Both the position numbers and the translations under genes were made by a program. DNA of 64,000 bases, from positions 62,001-126,000 of the forward strand of contig NZ_JAHFUW010000002.1 in NCBI RefSeq assembly GCF_023264855.1. Reading direction: 5' to 3'. Positions 30,756 through 39,595 of the stretch are shown here, piece after piece. The DNA comes from Herbiconiux sp. Its GTDB lineage: Bacteria > Actinomycetota > Actinomycetes > Actinomycetales > Microbacteriaceae. The notes under the pieces are model-generated. The model was not told the origin of the DNA, made no database searches, and saw only the letters and a program-made list of their open reading frames with translations. The stretch's first letter is position 1, and each line of letters starts with the position of its first letter.

Positions 30756-32647
30756 AGATCCTCACCCTGGTACGAACCGAGCTCAAACGCCTCACCGCCA
30801 CCAGCATGGCCAAACTGGCCCTGGTAGCCCTGATGCTCGTCCCCGTGCTCTACGCCGGCCTCTACCTCTGGGCCAACAACGACCCCTACGGCAACCTCAA
30901 AGACGTGCCGGTCGCGCTCGTGGTCGAAGACACCGGAAGCACCCTCGACGGCAAGCCCGTCAACTACGGCCAGGACGTGCAGGAGCAGCTGCTGAAAGAC
31001 GCCTCGGTCGGCTGGCACGTCGTCACAGCGGCCGAGGCCGAGGAAGGAGTGCGCGACGGCGAGTTCGACTTCATCCTGAGCCTCGGTGCCGACTTCTCGA
31101 AGGCGCTCACCTCGGCCAGCGGAAACGCGCCTCAACAGGCGGTCGTCACCCTCACCACGAACGACACGAACAGCTTCCTCGCCACCACGATCGCCGGCCA
31201 GGTGGCCGAGAAGGTGCGCGCCTCCATCACCGAGCGCGTGGGCAAGGAGGCCGCGCTGCAGCTGCTCGACGGCTTCGCCACCGTGCGCTCGAACCTCACC
31301 GACGCGGTGGACGGGGCCGGGCAGCTGGCCGACGGATCCTCCTCCGCGGCATCCGGAGCCCTGCAACTCGCCGAAGGGGCGGGCTCCGCGAACGTCGGCG
31401 CCCTGCAGCTGAACGACGGCCTGCAGCAGCTCGCCGCCGGCTCGGCCGACCTCCCCGCGCAGACCGCGCAGCTGAACGACGGCGCGCAGCAGATCGCGGC
31501 CGGCAACGCCCAGCTGTCGACGAAGGCGAACGAGGTCGCGACGGCCGTTCAGGATGCCGCCAGCCAGGTTCCGGCGGCCCGCGCCGACATCGTGGCGCTG
31601 CTGGACGACTCCACGCTGACGCCCGAGCAGAAGGCGGCCGTGCTGGCCGAGCTCGACAAGGTCGGCACCGCCATCGACCAGGGCAACACCACCGTGCAGC
31701 AGACCAACGCGCAGATCGCGCAGCTCGCCGCCGGCAGCGCACAGCTCGCGGCGGGCACCCAGCAGCTGGCGGATGCGGCGCCGGCGCTCTCGAACGGCAT
31801 CGCGAGTGCGGCATCCGGATCGTCCGCGCTCTCCTCGGGCCTGACCCAGCTGGCGGAGGGATCACTCTCGCTCACCGACGGAGTCAACCAGCTCGCATCC
31901 GGAACCACGACCCTGCGCGACGGCCTCTCATCAGGCCTCGAGGAGGTGCCCGACCAGACCGCCGACCAGCGCGAGGCCGCGGCCACCACCATCTCCGACC
32001 CGGTCGAGCTCGACACCAGCGCGGTCACCAAGGCCAGCAACTACGGCGCGGGCATGGCCCCGTTCTTCATCAGCCTCGCGGCCTGGATCGGCATCTACGC
32101 ACTGTTCCTGATCGTGAAGCCGCTCTCCCGCCGCGCTGTCACGGCGCTGAAGAAGCCGGCGCTCGTGACGACGGCCGGCTGGGTGACGCCCGCGATCCTG
32201 GGCGGAATCCAGATGGCGGCCGTGTTCGGCATCATCACACTGGCGCTCGGCTACGAGGTGCAGCACGGCTGGTGGATGATCGGGTTCATGGTGCTCACCT
32301 CGGCCACGTTCGCGTCGATCATCCTGGCGCTGAACATCCTGCTGGGCAGCGTGGGGCAGTTCTTGGGGCTGGTGCTGATGGTGCTGCAACTCGTGACCGC
32401 GGGAGGCACGTTCCCGTGGCAGACGCTGCCCGGGCCGCTGCAGGTGCTGCACCAGGTGCTGCCGATGAGTCACGCGGTCGACGGCATCCGGCAGCTGATG
32501 TACGGCGGCAACCTCTCCCTGGCGGGGGCGGATGCGGGTGCCCTCGTCTTCTGGCTGATCGGCGCCCTGCTCGTCAGCTACCTGGGTGCCCGCCGCCTCA
32601 CCCGCCACCGCACCCTGCGCGACCTGCGCCCCTCCCTCATCGGCTGA
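30752..32647 (+). CDS. YhgE/Pip-type ABC-2 membrane protein
   Basis: A 631-residue membrane protein. An N-terminal helix (LALVALMLVPVLYAGLYLW) leads to a ~400-residue extracytoplasmic domain with the YhgE/Pip start (VPVALVVEDTGS) and Ala/Gln/Ser/Gly-rich heptad-like repeats (QLADGSSSAASGALQLAEG, LQQLAAGSADL). Six C-terminal helices follow (FFISLAAWIGIYALFLIV, then VLPMSHAVDGIRQLMYGG, the ABC-2 permease signature). Relatives include phage-infection protein Pip and secretion-accessory proteins. The ATG overlaps the previous stop by 4 nt. It is co-regulated by the TetR at 29455. Confidence 0.85.
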   Translation: MKILTLVRTELKRLTATSMAKLALVALMLVPVLYAGLYLWANNDPYGNLKDVPVALVVEDTGSTLDGKPVNYGQDVQEQLLKDASVGWHVVTAAEAEEGVRDGEFDFILSLGADFSKALTSASGNAPQQAVVTLTTNDTNSFLATTIAGQVAEKVRASITERVGKEAALQLLDGFATVRSNLTDAVDGAGQLADGSSSAASGALQLAEGAGSANVGALQLNDGLQQLAAGSADLPAQTAQLNDGAQQIAAGNAQLSTKANEVATAVQDAASQVPAARADIVALLDDSTLTPEQKAAVLAELDKVGTAIDQGNTTVQQTNAQIAQLAAGSAQLAAGTQQLADAAPALSNGIASAASGSSALSSGLTQLAEGSLSLTDGVNQLASGTTTLRDGLSSGLEEVPDQTADQREAAATTISDPVELDTSAVTKASNYGAGMAPFFISLAAWIGIYALFLIVKPLSRRAVTALKKPALVTTAGWVTPAILGGIQMAAVFGIITLALGYEVQHGWWMIGFMVLTSATFASIILALNILLGSVGQFLGLVLMVLQLVTAGGTFPWQTLPGPLQVLHQVLPMSHAVDGIRQLMYGGNLSLAGADAGALVFWLIGALLVSYLGARRLTRHRTLRDLRPSLIG

Positions 32648-32694
32648 GCCTCTCAGCGGAAGAGATGGCTAAGGCGCGGATCGTGCCGAGAATC

Positions 32695-34299
32695 TCAGGA
32701 GACGGTGACCGCTCGGCGGGCCCAGCCCGTGGCGCCGTCGGGGGCGGGGGGCGCCTGGTCGGAGGTCTGGGTGTAGCCGCTGGCGTCGGTGGCGCGCACC
32801 TCGAGGGTGTGCTGGCCCGGAGCAGCGTCCCAGTCGAGCACCCACTGCACCCAGGTGTCGACGCCGGCGGTGTCGGCGAGGCGGGCGGGCATCCACTCGC
32901 CCTCGTCGACGCGCACCTCGACCTTCTCGATCCCGGTGTGCGGCGACCAGGCCACACCGGCCACGGGCACGGTTCCGGATGCGACGGAGGCGCCCTGCCT
33001 CGGCACGTCGATGCGCGACTCGGTCTTGATGGGCCCGAGCGCCGACCAGCCGCGCGGGGTCCAGTAGCCCTCGTCGGCCGCGAACGTGGTGACCTTCAGC
33101 TCGGACACCCACTTCGTGGCCGAGACGTAGCCGTACAGCCCGGCCACCACCATCCGCACCGGGAAGCCGTGCTCCACGGGCAGCGGCTCGCCGTTCATGC
33201 CGACGGCCAGGATCGCGACGCGATCCGCATCCTGCAGCGTGTCGAGCGGGGTTCCGGCCGTGAAGCCGTCGACGCTCGTCGAGAGCACCATGTCGGCGCC
33301 GGCCAGCGGCTTCGCGCGCGCCAGCAGCTCGCGGATGGGGTAGCCCAGCCAGAGCGCGTTGCCGATGAGGTCGCCGCCGACCTCGTTCGAGACGCAGCTG
33401 AGGGTGACGAGGTGCTCTTCGAGGGGCAGTGCGAGCAGGTCGTCGAACGTGATCTCGATCTCGTTCTCGACCTGGCCGGTGATCGTCAGCGTCCAGCTCG
33501 CGCTGTCGACCTGCGGCACCTGGAGGGCGGTGTCGATGCGGTAGAAGTCGGGGTTCGGCACGATGTAGGGGGTGAGGCCGTCCAGGCCGAGGTCGGCGCC
33601 GGACGGGACGGCGGGGACCGGCGTGGTCGCAGCCGGCAGCAGGATCGCGTCGCGGGCGGCGCTCACCGCTCCGGCGGCGGCGTTCATGGAGCGCGCGATC
33701 AGACCGGCGAACGCCGAACCCACGCCGAACGCGCCGGCCGCCACGAGGAAGCGGCGGCGATCGAGCCCGATCTGGGTCGACATCGGTGCCGGATTCGCGG
33801 GGCTGCCCTCCGCATCCTGCTGCCAGGTGCGCAGTCTCGCGCGCAGCATCCGGAGCACCAGAACGCCCGCGACCATGCCGAGCACGGTCGGCAGCGCCGA
33901 GAAGCCGCTCGCCCCGCTACGGGTGGTGACGGCGAGCACGGCGATACCGGAGACCAGCACGAGAAGAACGGTTCCGACAGGCGGGCGCCTCAGCTCCAGG
34001 ATGCCGGCCAGGGCGGCGAGGGCGAGCACCAGGATGCCGAGAAGCACGAGCAGGGCCACTTTGTCGCCGGTGCCGAACAGGCTGATGACCAGGTCTTTCA
34101 CGCCGGGAGGCGCGAGGTCGATCACGAACGAGCCGACGGCGAAGAGGGGGCTGGACTCCGACCCGACGAACACCGCCAGGACCTCGGCCACCGCGAGCAC
34201 CACCACCGCGGCGACTACGCCGGAAACGGCCGCCCACACGGTGAGGGGCGCGGATCGCGTGGTGACGGGCCGCGTCTGCGTATCCGGGCTGCCGCTCAT
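32695..34299 (-). CDS. Membrane-anchored molybdopterin oxidoreductase (sulfite-oxidase type)
   Basis: A ~534-residue protein. Four to five N-terminal membrane helices (about 15-165) are followed by a Tat-like RRRFLVAAGAFGVGSAF segment. The molybdopterin domain follows (TLTITGQVENEIEITFDDLLALP, LSCVSNEVGG with the probable Mo-ligand Cys, GYPIRELLARAK), then an Ig-like Mo-co dimerisation domain (GVAWSPHTGIEKVEVRVDEGEW). It would catalyse an oxygen-atom transfer such as sulfite oxidation outside the membrane; the substrate is not known. ATG 34299 was preferred to GTG 34305 because AGGA lies seven nt before it. Confidence 0.85.
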   Translation of the reverse strand: MSGSPDTQTRPVTTRSAPLTVWAAVSGVVAAVVVLAVAEVLAVFVGSESSPLFAVGSFVIDLAPPGVKDLVISLFGTGDKVALLVLLGILVLALAALAGILELRRPPVGTVLLVLVSGIAVLAVTTRSGASGFSALPTVLGMVAGVLVLRMLRARLRTWQQDAEGSPANPAPMSTQIGLDRRRFLVAAGAFGVGSAFAGLIARSMNAAAGAVSAARDAILLPAATTPVPAVPSGADLGLDGLTPYIVPNPDFYRIDTALQVPQVDSASWTLTITGQVENEIEITFDDLLALPLEEHLVTLSCVSNEVGGDLIGNALWLGYPIRELLARAKPLAGADMVLSTSVDGFTAGTPLDTLQDADRVAILAVGMNGEPLPVEHGFPVRMVVAGLYGYVSATKWVSELKVTTFAADEGYWTPRGWSALGPIKTESRIDVPRQGASVASGTVPVAGVAWSPHTGIEKVEVRVDEGEWMPARLADTAGVDTWVQWVLDWDAAPGQHTLEVRATDASGYTQTSDQAPPAPDGATGWARRAVTVS

Positions 34300-34358
34300 C
34301 CGCACATCCTAGGTTCGTGCGCTGAGCGGTCGCCGTGCGTTCCAGCGCGCCGCCCCCT

Positions 34359-34515
34359 CCCGCGACCTGACACAAGATGTGGCAAGTCGCCCGCAAAAGC
34401 GGCGACTTCTGCCAAGTCGCCGAGGTTGTGGCGGGCGCGGGCGCACCTCCGGCCCCGCGACATGACACAAGATGTGGCAAGTGGGCGCAAAAAGTGGCGA
34501 CTTCTGCCAAGTCGC
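34359..34515. repeat. Tandem pair of 62-nt hairpin repeats
   Basis: Copy A (34359-34420) and copy B (34454-34515) start CCCGCGAC, share TGACACAAGATGTGGCAAGT and end GGCGACTTCTGCCAAGTCGC. Each can fold (GGCAAGTCGCC against GGCGACTTctGCC, with a two-nt bulge in copy A). They fill most of the 265-nt gap between the molybdo-oxidoreductase and DUF3054 genes; nothing else was seen there. Confidence 0.7.
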
Positions 34516-34564
34516 GGTGGGGAGCGGAGGAACTCGGTCGGGCTGGGCGCTGGATCGACCCGCG

Positions 34565-34969
34565 TCAGCGGGGAGACGTGCGCGGGCGGGCACGGAGGCG
34601 GCGCACGAGCAGAGCGAGGGCGCGCCAGCCGACGAGGAACACACCGAGCACGATCGCGGTGACGATCACGAAGCTCAGCTGCACGCCCTGGCCACTGATC
34701 AGGCGGAGCACCATTCCCAGCACCACGGATGCGCCCCAGATCACGACACCGGGCGGGGCGAGACGCAGCGGCGCCCGCCAGGCCCGCGCGAGCAGCCAGC
34801 CGACGGCGGCACCCGCGAGGAACGGCCAGGCCGTGGTGAGGAAGCCGAGCAGCGCCGAGTCCTCGTCGTGACTGCGCCGCCCGATGGCGACGAAGACGAG
34901 TACGAGCACCACGTCGACGACTGCAGCGAGCGCGATAGTGCGCGTAGGGGTCGGCGTGATCTGGTCCAC
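34565..34969 (-). CDS. DUF3054 membrane protein
   Basis: A 134-residue protein with four membrane helices. The DUF3054 pattern is clear: ALAAVVDVVLVLVFVAIGRRSHDE, FLTTAWPFLAGAAVGWLL, APPGVVIWGASVVLGMVLRLISGQG and FVIVTAIVLGVFLVGWRAL. The family is found mainly in actinobacteria and has no known function. It is divergent from the EamA transporter gene. No recognisable regulatory element is seen in the short gap. Confidence 0.85.
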   Translation of the reverse strand: MDQITPTPTRTIALAAVVDVVLVLVFVAIGRRSHDEDSALLGFLTTAWPFLAGAAVGWLLARAWRAPLRLAPPGVVIWGASVVLGMVLRLISGQGVQLSFVIVTAIVLGVFLVGWRALALLVRRLRARPRTSPR

Positions 34970-35070
34970 CGCCCGAGTCTAAGCGCGCACGACGGGGGTG
35001 TAGCGCAGCCACATCGTGGGTGAAGCAACGCCCGCTTGTGCAGGGGGAGGCGGGGCGCGAGGGTGGGGAC

Positions 35071-35982
35071 ATGCCCCTCCGCGACCGCCTCCTCGCAGCC
35101 CTGGTCGCCGTGCTGTGGGGCGTGAACTTCGTGGCCATCCACTTCTCGCTCGAGCAGTATCCACCGTTCTTCCTGGTGGGACTGCGGTTCCTTCTGCTCG
35201 CCATCCCGACCGTGCTGTTGGTGAAGTGGCCCGGGGTGAAGGTGCGCTGGCTGCTCGGGTACGGACTGGGGTTCGGCATCCTGCAGTTCGCCTTCCTCTA
35301 CGCGGGTATGGAGGCCGGGATGCCGCCCGGGCTCGCCTCGCTGGTGCTCCAGGCATCCGCTCCGTTCACCGTGGTGATCGCCGCCGTGTGGCTGCGCGAG
35401 AAGCTCACGCTGGTGCAGGGCATCGGCATCGCGGTGGCGGTGGCCGGGCTCGGCATCATCGCGGCGGAGCGGGCCGGGGTGTCGGCACTGCTGCCGGTCG
35501 TGCTGACCCTCTGCGGCGCACTCGGCTGGGCGTTCGGCAACGTGTGCAGCCGGCAGGCGAACCCGGTGAGCCCGCTGCGGATGACCATGTGGATGTCGGT
35601 GGTGCCGCCGATCCCGATGATCGCGCTCGCCCTCGTGGTGGAGGGACCCGAAAGGATCGGCGAGTCGCTCGCCACCAGCTTCACGCCCGAGGCGCTGCCC
35701 GCGGTGCTGGGCCTGGCGTACACGGTGCTGATCGGCACCGTGGTGGGCTCCGGCATCTGGACCACGCTGATGAAGCGCAACCCCTCCAGCCGCGTGGCCC
35801 CGTTCTCCATGCTCGTGCCGGTCGCCGGCTTCACCGCGGCCTGGCTCGCGCTCGGCGAGGTGCCGAACGTCGGCGACCTCGTCGGGGGCGCCGTGGTGAT
35901 CACCGGCGTGCTCGTGGCGACGCTGGGCGTGCGGAAGCGAACCCCGACCCGCCCCGTGAAGGAGCCGAGCACCGTCGCCTGA
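35071..35982 (+). CDS. EamA/DMT-family transporter
   Basis: A 303-residue transporter with ten helices in two EamA halves (residues ~5-135 and ~145-290). LWGVNFVAIHFSLEQYPPFFLVGLRF is the typical start of half 1; WAFGNVCSRQANPVSPLRMTMWM begins half 2. It probably exports a small metabolite, and the specificity is unknown. ATG 35071 follows GGTGGGGAC; earlier in-frame codons lack the first helix pattern. It is convergent with the GH13 gene, with only 8 nt between the stops. Confidence 0.88.
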   Translation: MPLRDRLLAALVAVLWGVNFVAIHFSLEQYPPFFLVGLRFLLLAIPTVLLVKWPGVKVRWLLGYGLGFGILQFAFLYAGMEAGMPPGLASLVLQASAPFTVVIAAVWLREKLTLVQGIGIAVAVAGLGIIAAERAGVSALLPVVLTLCGALGWAFGNVCSRQANPVSPLRMTMWMSVVPPIPMIALALVVEGPERIGESLATSFTPEALPAVLGLAYTVLIGTVVGSGIWTTLMKRNPSSRVAPFSMLVPVAGFTAAWLALGEVPNVGDLVGGAVVITGVLVATLGVRKRTPTRPVKEPSTVA

Positions 35983-35990
35983 TCGACCGG

Positions 35991-37562
35991 TCAGCGAACC
36001 CAGGCGGCTGCGGAGGCGGGCAGCATCCCGTCGACGAGCGGTTCCGACGACAGCAGCACCTCGCCCGGCGGCAGTGGCACGGCGGCCTCCCCCATGGCGA
36101 CCACGATCCGCACCCCGCGGCCGCGCTCGGCGATCAGCCGGGAGTCCCCGTCCACACCCCACCGCACCCCGTCGCCGGAGCCGAACGCGCCGTCGGCGGC
36201 GAGCGCCGCACGCAGCGCCGTCGCCTCGCGGAAGAGCCTCAGATCCGACCCGGGCGTCTCCTCCTGCACCTGGATCGAGTAACGCCCCCAGCCCTCGGGC
36301 ACCGGGAGCCACGGCCGGCCGGCCCCCGACGGCGAGAAGCCGTGCGTGCCGGTGGCACTCGACACCCACGGCAGCGGGATGCGCGCTCCGTCACGGCTGA
36401 CGCCGCCGTGCTGCCACATCGGATCGGCGCGCTCGGCGACCGGCACGTCGACCTCGGGTAGCCCCAGCTCCTGCCCCTGATACACGTAGACGGCTCCCGG
36501 CAGGCCCAGCAGCGCCACGAGCGCCGCGCGGGCGCGCCGTCGACCCAGCGCCCCTCCGCCGAAGCGCGTCGCGGTGCGCACGATGTCGTGGTTCTCCAGC
36601 GCCCAGCTCGGCGCCGATCCCGTGCTCTGCCGCACCTCTTCGAGGTGACCGCCGACCGACACCCAGGTCGCGGCATCCCAGTCCAGCTTCGCGAACGCGA
36701 ACGCGAACGTCTGGTGCAGCTCGTCGGGGCGGGTGTACCGGGCCGAGCGGATCGGCTCGAGGTTCACCTCACCCACGAGCAGCCTGCCGGGCGAGTACGA
36801 GTCGGCCACCCGGCGCCAATGGCGGTAGACCTCGTGCACGGCATCCTGGTCCATCGCCAGCGGGTTCGAGCGCAGTCCGTCGATCACGGTCGGCACGGTG
36901 GGCGAGTCGGGCAGACCCTCCGCCTTGAACAGGCCGTGCGCCACATCCACCCGGATGCCGTCGACCCCGCGGTCGAACCAGAACCGGATGACGCGCTCGA
37001 AGTACGCCGCGACGGCCGGGTTCTCCCAGTTCCAGTCGGGCTGGCCGGGCGAGAACAGGTGCAGGTACCACTCGGTGTCGGTCGCCGAATCGGGGGCGGC
37101 GCGGTGCCAGGCGGGCCCGCCGAACACACTGATCCAGTTGTTCGGCGGCTCGCTCTGATCGGCACCCCGACCCGGCCGGAACACGAACATGTCCCGCTCA
37201 GGCGATCCGGGACCGGCTGCCAGAGCCGCCTCGTAGAGCGGATTGTCGGTCGAGGTGTGGTTCGGCACGATGTCGACGAGGATGCGCAGGCCGTTCTCGT
37301 GCGCCGATGCCAGCAGCTCGTCGAAGTCGGCGAGCGTGCCGAAGAGCGGATCGACGTCGCAGTAGTCGCTGATGTCGTAGCCCTGATCGACCTGCGGCGA
37401 GCGCTGGAACGGCGTCAGCCAGAGACCGTCGACGCCGAGAGACGCGAGGTAGGGCATCCGTTCGATGATGCCCCGCAGGTCGCCCACTCCGTCGCCGTCG
37501 GCATCGGCGAACGACCGTGGGTAGACCTCGTACACGACCGCGTCATCCCACCACCCGCTCAC
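35991..37562 (-). CDS. GH13-family alpha-glucosidase
   Basis: A 523-residue cytoplasmic glycoside hydrolase. Catalytic residues by motif: nucleophile Asp206 in GIRVDVAHG, acid/base Glu265 in LLVGEVNLEP and Asp326 in LENHDIVRT. VYEVYPRSFADADGDGVGDLRG at the start is the GH13 hallmark. It should release glucose from short alpha-glucosides taken up by the transporter encoded just upstream. The start is GTG 37562, overlapping the permease stop by 4 nt. It is the last gene of the LacI-controlled operon 41934-35991. Confidence 0.9.
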   Translation of the reverse strand: MSGWWDDAVVYEVYPRSFADADGDGVGDLRGIIERMPYLASLGVDGLWLTPFQRSPQVDQGYDISDYCDVDPLFGTLADFDELLASAHENGLRILVDIVPNHTSTDNPLYEAALAAGPGSPERDMFVFRPGRGADQSEPPNNWISVFGGPAWHRAAPDSATDTEWYLHLFSPGQPDWNWENPAVAAYFERVIRFWFDRGVDGIRVDVAHGLFKAEGLPDSPTVPTVIDGLRSNPLAMDQDAVHEVYRHWRRVADSYSPGRLLVGEVNLEPIRSARYTRPDELHQTFAFAFAKLDWDAATWVSVGGHLEEVRQSTGSAPSWALENHDIVRTATRFGGGALGRRRARAALVALLGLPGAVYVYQGQELGLPEVDVPVAERADPMWQHGGVSRDGARIPLPWVSSATGTHGFSPSGAGRPWLPVPEGWGRYSIQVQEETPGSDLRLFREATALRAALAADGAFGSGDGVRWGVDGDSRLIAERGRGVRIVVAMGEAAVPLPPGEVLLSSEPLVDGMLPASAAAWVR

Positions 37563-38467
37563 TTGGTGGCGCCCGAGGTGAGGCCGTCGACGATGCGACG
37601 CTGGAAGATGAGCACGACGATCATCAGAGGGATCGTCACCACGACACCGGCGGCCATCTGCGCGCCGAAGGGCGCCTGGAAGTCGCTGGCGCCGGTGAAC
37701 TTCGAGATCGCCACGGTCGCGGTCTGGATGGCCGGGTCGTTGGCCATCGACAGCGCGATGATGAACTCGTTCCAGCTGTGGATGAACGTGAGGATGGCGG
37801 TCGTGAACACGCCGGGCGCGGCCAGCGGCAGCAGGATCTTCGTGAACGCCTGCCACTTGGTGCAACCGTCGATCATCGCGGCCTGCTCGAGGTCGTGCGG
37901 CAGTTGCTTCATGAAGGTGGTGAGATTCCACACCGCGAGCGGGATGGCGAACGACAGGCTCGGCACGATCATGGCCTGGTAGGTGTTGATCCAGCCGATG
38001 TCGGTGAACAGACGCAGCAGCGGCACCACCACGGCGATGCCCGGGAACATCGAGGTGGCGATGATGACCGCGAGGATGCCGGACTTGAACCGGAACTTCA
38101 GCCGGGCGATGGCGTAGGCCGCGAAGATCCCCAGCACGAGGGCGAGGATCGTCGTGGTGCCGGCCACGATCAGGCTGTTCAGCAGCGAGCGGCCGAAGTC
38201 GTTCGAGGAGTCGAACACCTGCGCGTAGCTCTCCAGCGACCACGTGGTGGGCAGCAGCGAGGTGTCGAAGATGTCGTTGGTGGTGCGGAAGCTCGACACG
38301 AGCATCCAGTAGAAGGGCGCGAGGCAGTACACCGCCACGATGGCGATGCCCACCCAGCGGGTGATCGCGCCGCCGACACCGCGCGTGCGCTTGCGCGGGC
38401 TGCGCGCATCCGCGCCGGTGCGGGCGCCGCTGGTGGCGATCAGGTCTCGTTCGGTGAGCGCGGTCAT
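37559..38467 (-). CDS. Sugar ABC transporter permease (MalG type)
   Basis: A 302-residue inner-membrane subunit with six helices. The EAA loop EQAAMIDGCTKWQAFTKILLPLAAPG contacts the ATPase. SFRTTNDIFDTSLLP is the usual MalG-type periplasmic start. The ATG at 38467 overlaps the stop of the MalF-type gene by 4 nt. No ATPase gene is in this operon, so a shared MsiK-type ATPase encoded elsewhere is expected (inferred). Confidence 0.92.
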   Translation of the reverse strand: MTALTERDLIATSGARTGADARSPRKRTRGVGGAITRWVGIAIVAVYCLAPFYWMLVSSFRTTNDIFDTSLLPTTWSLESYAQVFDSSNDFGRSLLNSLIVAGTTTILALVLGIFAAYAIARLKFRFKSGILAVIIATSMFPGIAVVVPLLRLFTDIGWINTYQAMIVPSLSFAIPLAVWNLTTFMKQLPHDLEQAAMIDGCTKWQAFTKILLPLAAPGVFTTAILTFIHSWNEFIIALSMANDPAIQTATVAISKFTGASDFQAPFGAQMAAGVVVTIPLMIVVLIFQRRIVDGLTSGATK

Positions 38468-39486
38468 CGTCCGGCCTCCTTCGCGGCTCGTGCGGCCTGT
38501 TTGCGGGCGGCCTTCTCGGCTTGCTTGTCGGCGTCGCCGACCACATCGGCCCCGAGCACGCGGATGAACACGAACGCGATCAGCGCCACGTACACGAGCA
38601 GGATGATGGCGAACGCGGATGCGGTGCCGTATTGCAGCTGGTTGGACTCGTCCCAGGCGAGGATCGAGAGCGTCTCGACCGAGCTCTTGCGCGGCCCGAT
38701 CAGCACGAACGGCAGGTCGAACATGCGCAGCGCGTCGAGCAGCCGGAAGAGCACGGCCACGAGCAGCGCCGGCCGCACGAGCGGCAGGGTGATCGAGACG
38801 AACTGCTTCCAGGCGTTGGCGCCGTCGAGCTTCGCGGCCTCGTAGACCTCCTCGGGGATCAGCTGCATGCCCGCGAGCACGAGCAGGCCGATGAACGGGG
38901 CGGTCTTCCACACCTCGGCGATGATCACCGCGACCTGGGCGGCGAAGCCCTCGGCGGTCCACAGCACCTGCGTGTTCAGCAGGTCGTTCGCGATGCCGTT
39001 GGACTGGAAGATCCAGCGCCAGAGCAGACCGGAGACGGCGGTGGGGATGGCCCAGGGGATGAGGATGGCGGCGCGCAAGAAGGCGCGGCCCTTGAAGGCG
39101 CGGTTCATCGCCACGGCGAAGGCGACACCGATCACGGTCTCGAGCGCGACCGTCACGAAGGTGAAGAACGTCGTGTTCCAGAGCGCGTTGTAGAACCGGC
39201 CGGATTCGGCGCCGGCGAAGATGTCGGCGTAGTTGCCGAGCCCGACGAAGCTCTCGCCCTCCACCACGAAGCCGTCGGCATCCAGCCCCGACTCGGCGCT
39301 GAACAGCGATTGGTACACCGCCGAGAGCAGCGGATAGACGATCACCAGCACGAGCACGATGAACGTGGGCGAGAGCAGCAGGGTGGCCATGCCTCCCTCG
39401 CGGGGCGCGCGGTCTTCCTTACGGCGCGCTCGGGCGCGGGGCGCCGGCGACGGCGGCGTGGCCGGCGGTGCGATCGTGGAGGTCAT
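38464..39486 (-). CDS. Sugar ABC transporter permease (MalF type)
   Basis: A 340-residue permease with six helices, EAA loop VYEAAKLDGANAWKQFVSITLPLVRP and a charged C-terminal tail (KQAEKAARKQAARAAKEAG). The N-terminal ~30 residues are Pro/Arg-rich. The start is ATG 39486; a longer in-frame stretch upstream passes through a strong hairpin and was rejected. It pairs with the MalG-type subunit and the binding protein at 39596. Confidence 0.9.
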   Translation of the reverse strand: MTSTIAPPATPPSPAPRARARRKEDRAPREGGMATLLLSPTFIVLVLVIVYPLLSAVYQSLFSAESGLDADGFVVEGESFVGLGNYADIFAGAESGRFYNALWNTTFFTFVTVALETVIGVAFAVAMNRAFKGRAFLRAAILIPWAIPTAVSGLLWRWIFQSNGIANDLLNTQVLWTAEGFAAQVAVIIAEVWKTAPFIGLLVLAGMQLIPEEVYEAAKLDGANAWKQFVSITLPLVRPALLVAVLFRLLDALRMFDLPFVLIGPRKSSVETLSILAWDESNQLQYGTASAFAIILLVYVALIAFVFIRVLGADVVGDADKQAEKAARKQAARAAKEAGR

Positions 39487-39556
39487 CTCAGGGCTTTCTG
39501 GTTCGTCGGGCGCGACGAGCGCGGACGCCGTCGTGGGGCGGACTCGAGGAGGGGGC

Positions 39557-39586
39557 GCGGACCGGCCGAGGAGACGGCCGGTCCGC
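39557..39586 (-). terminator. Hairpin between the binding-protein and permease genes
   Basis: GCGGACCGGCCG (39557-39568) and CGGCCGGTCCGC (39575-39586) form a perfect 12-bp stem with loop AGGAGA. It lies 10 nt after the binding-protein stop. There is no U-tract, so a stabiliser or partial attenuator is likely. Confidence 0.65.
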
Positions 39587-39595
39587 GGAGCGGGA

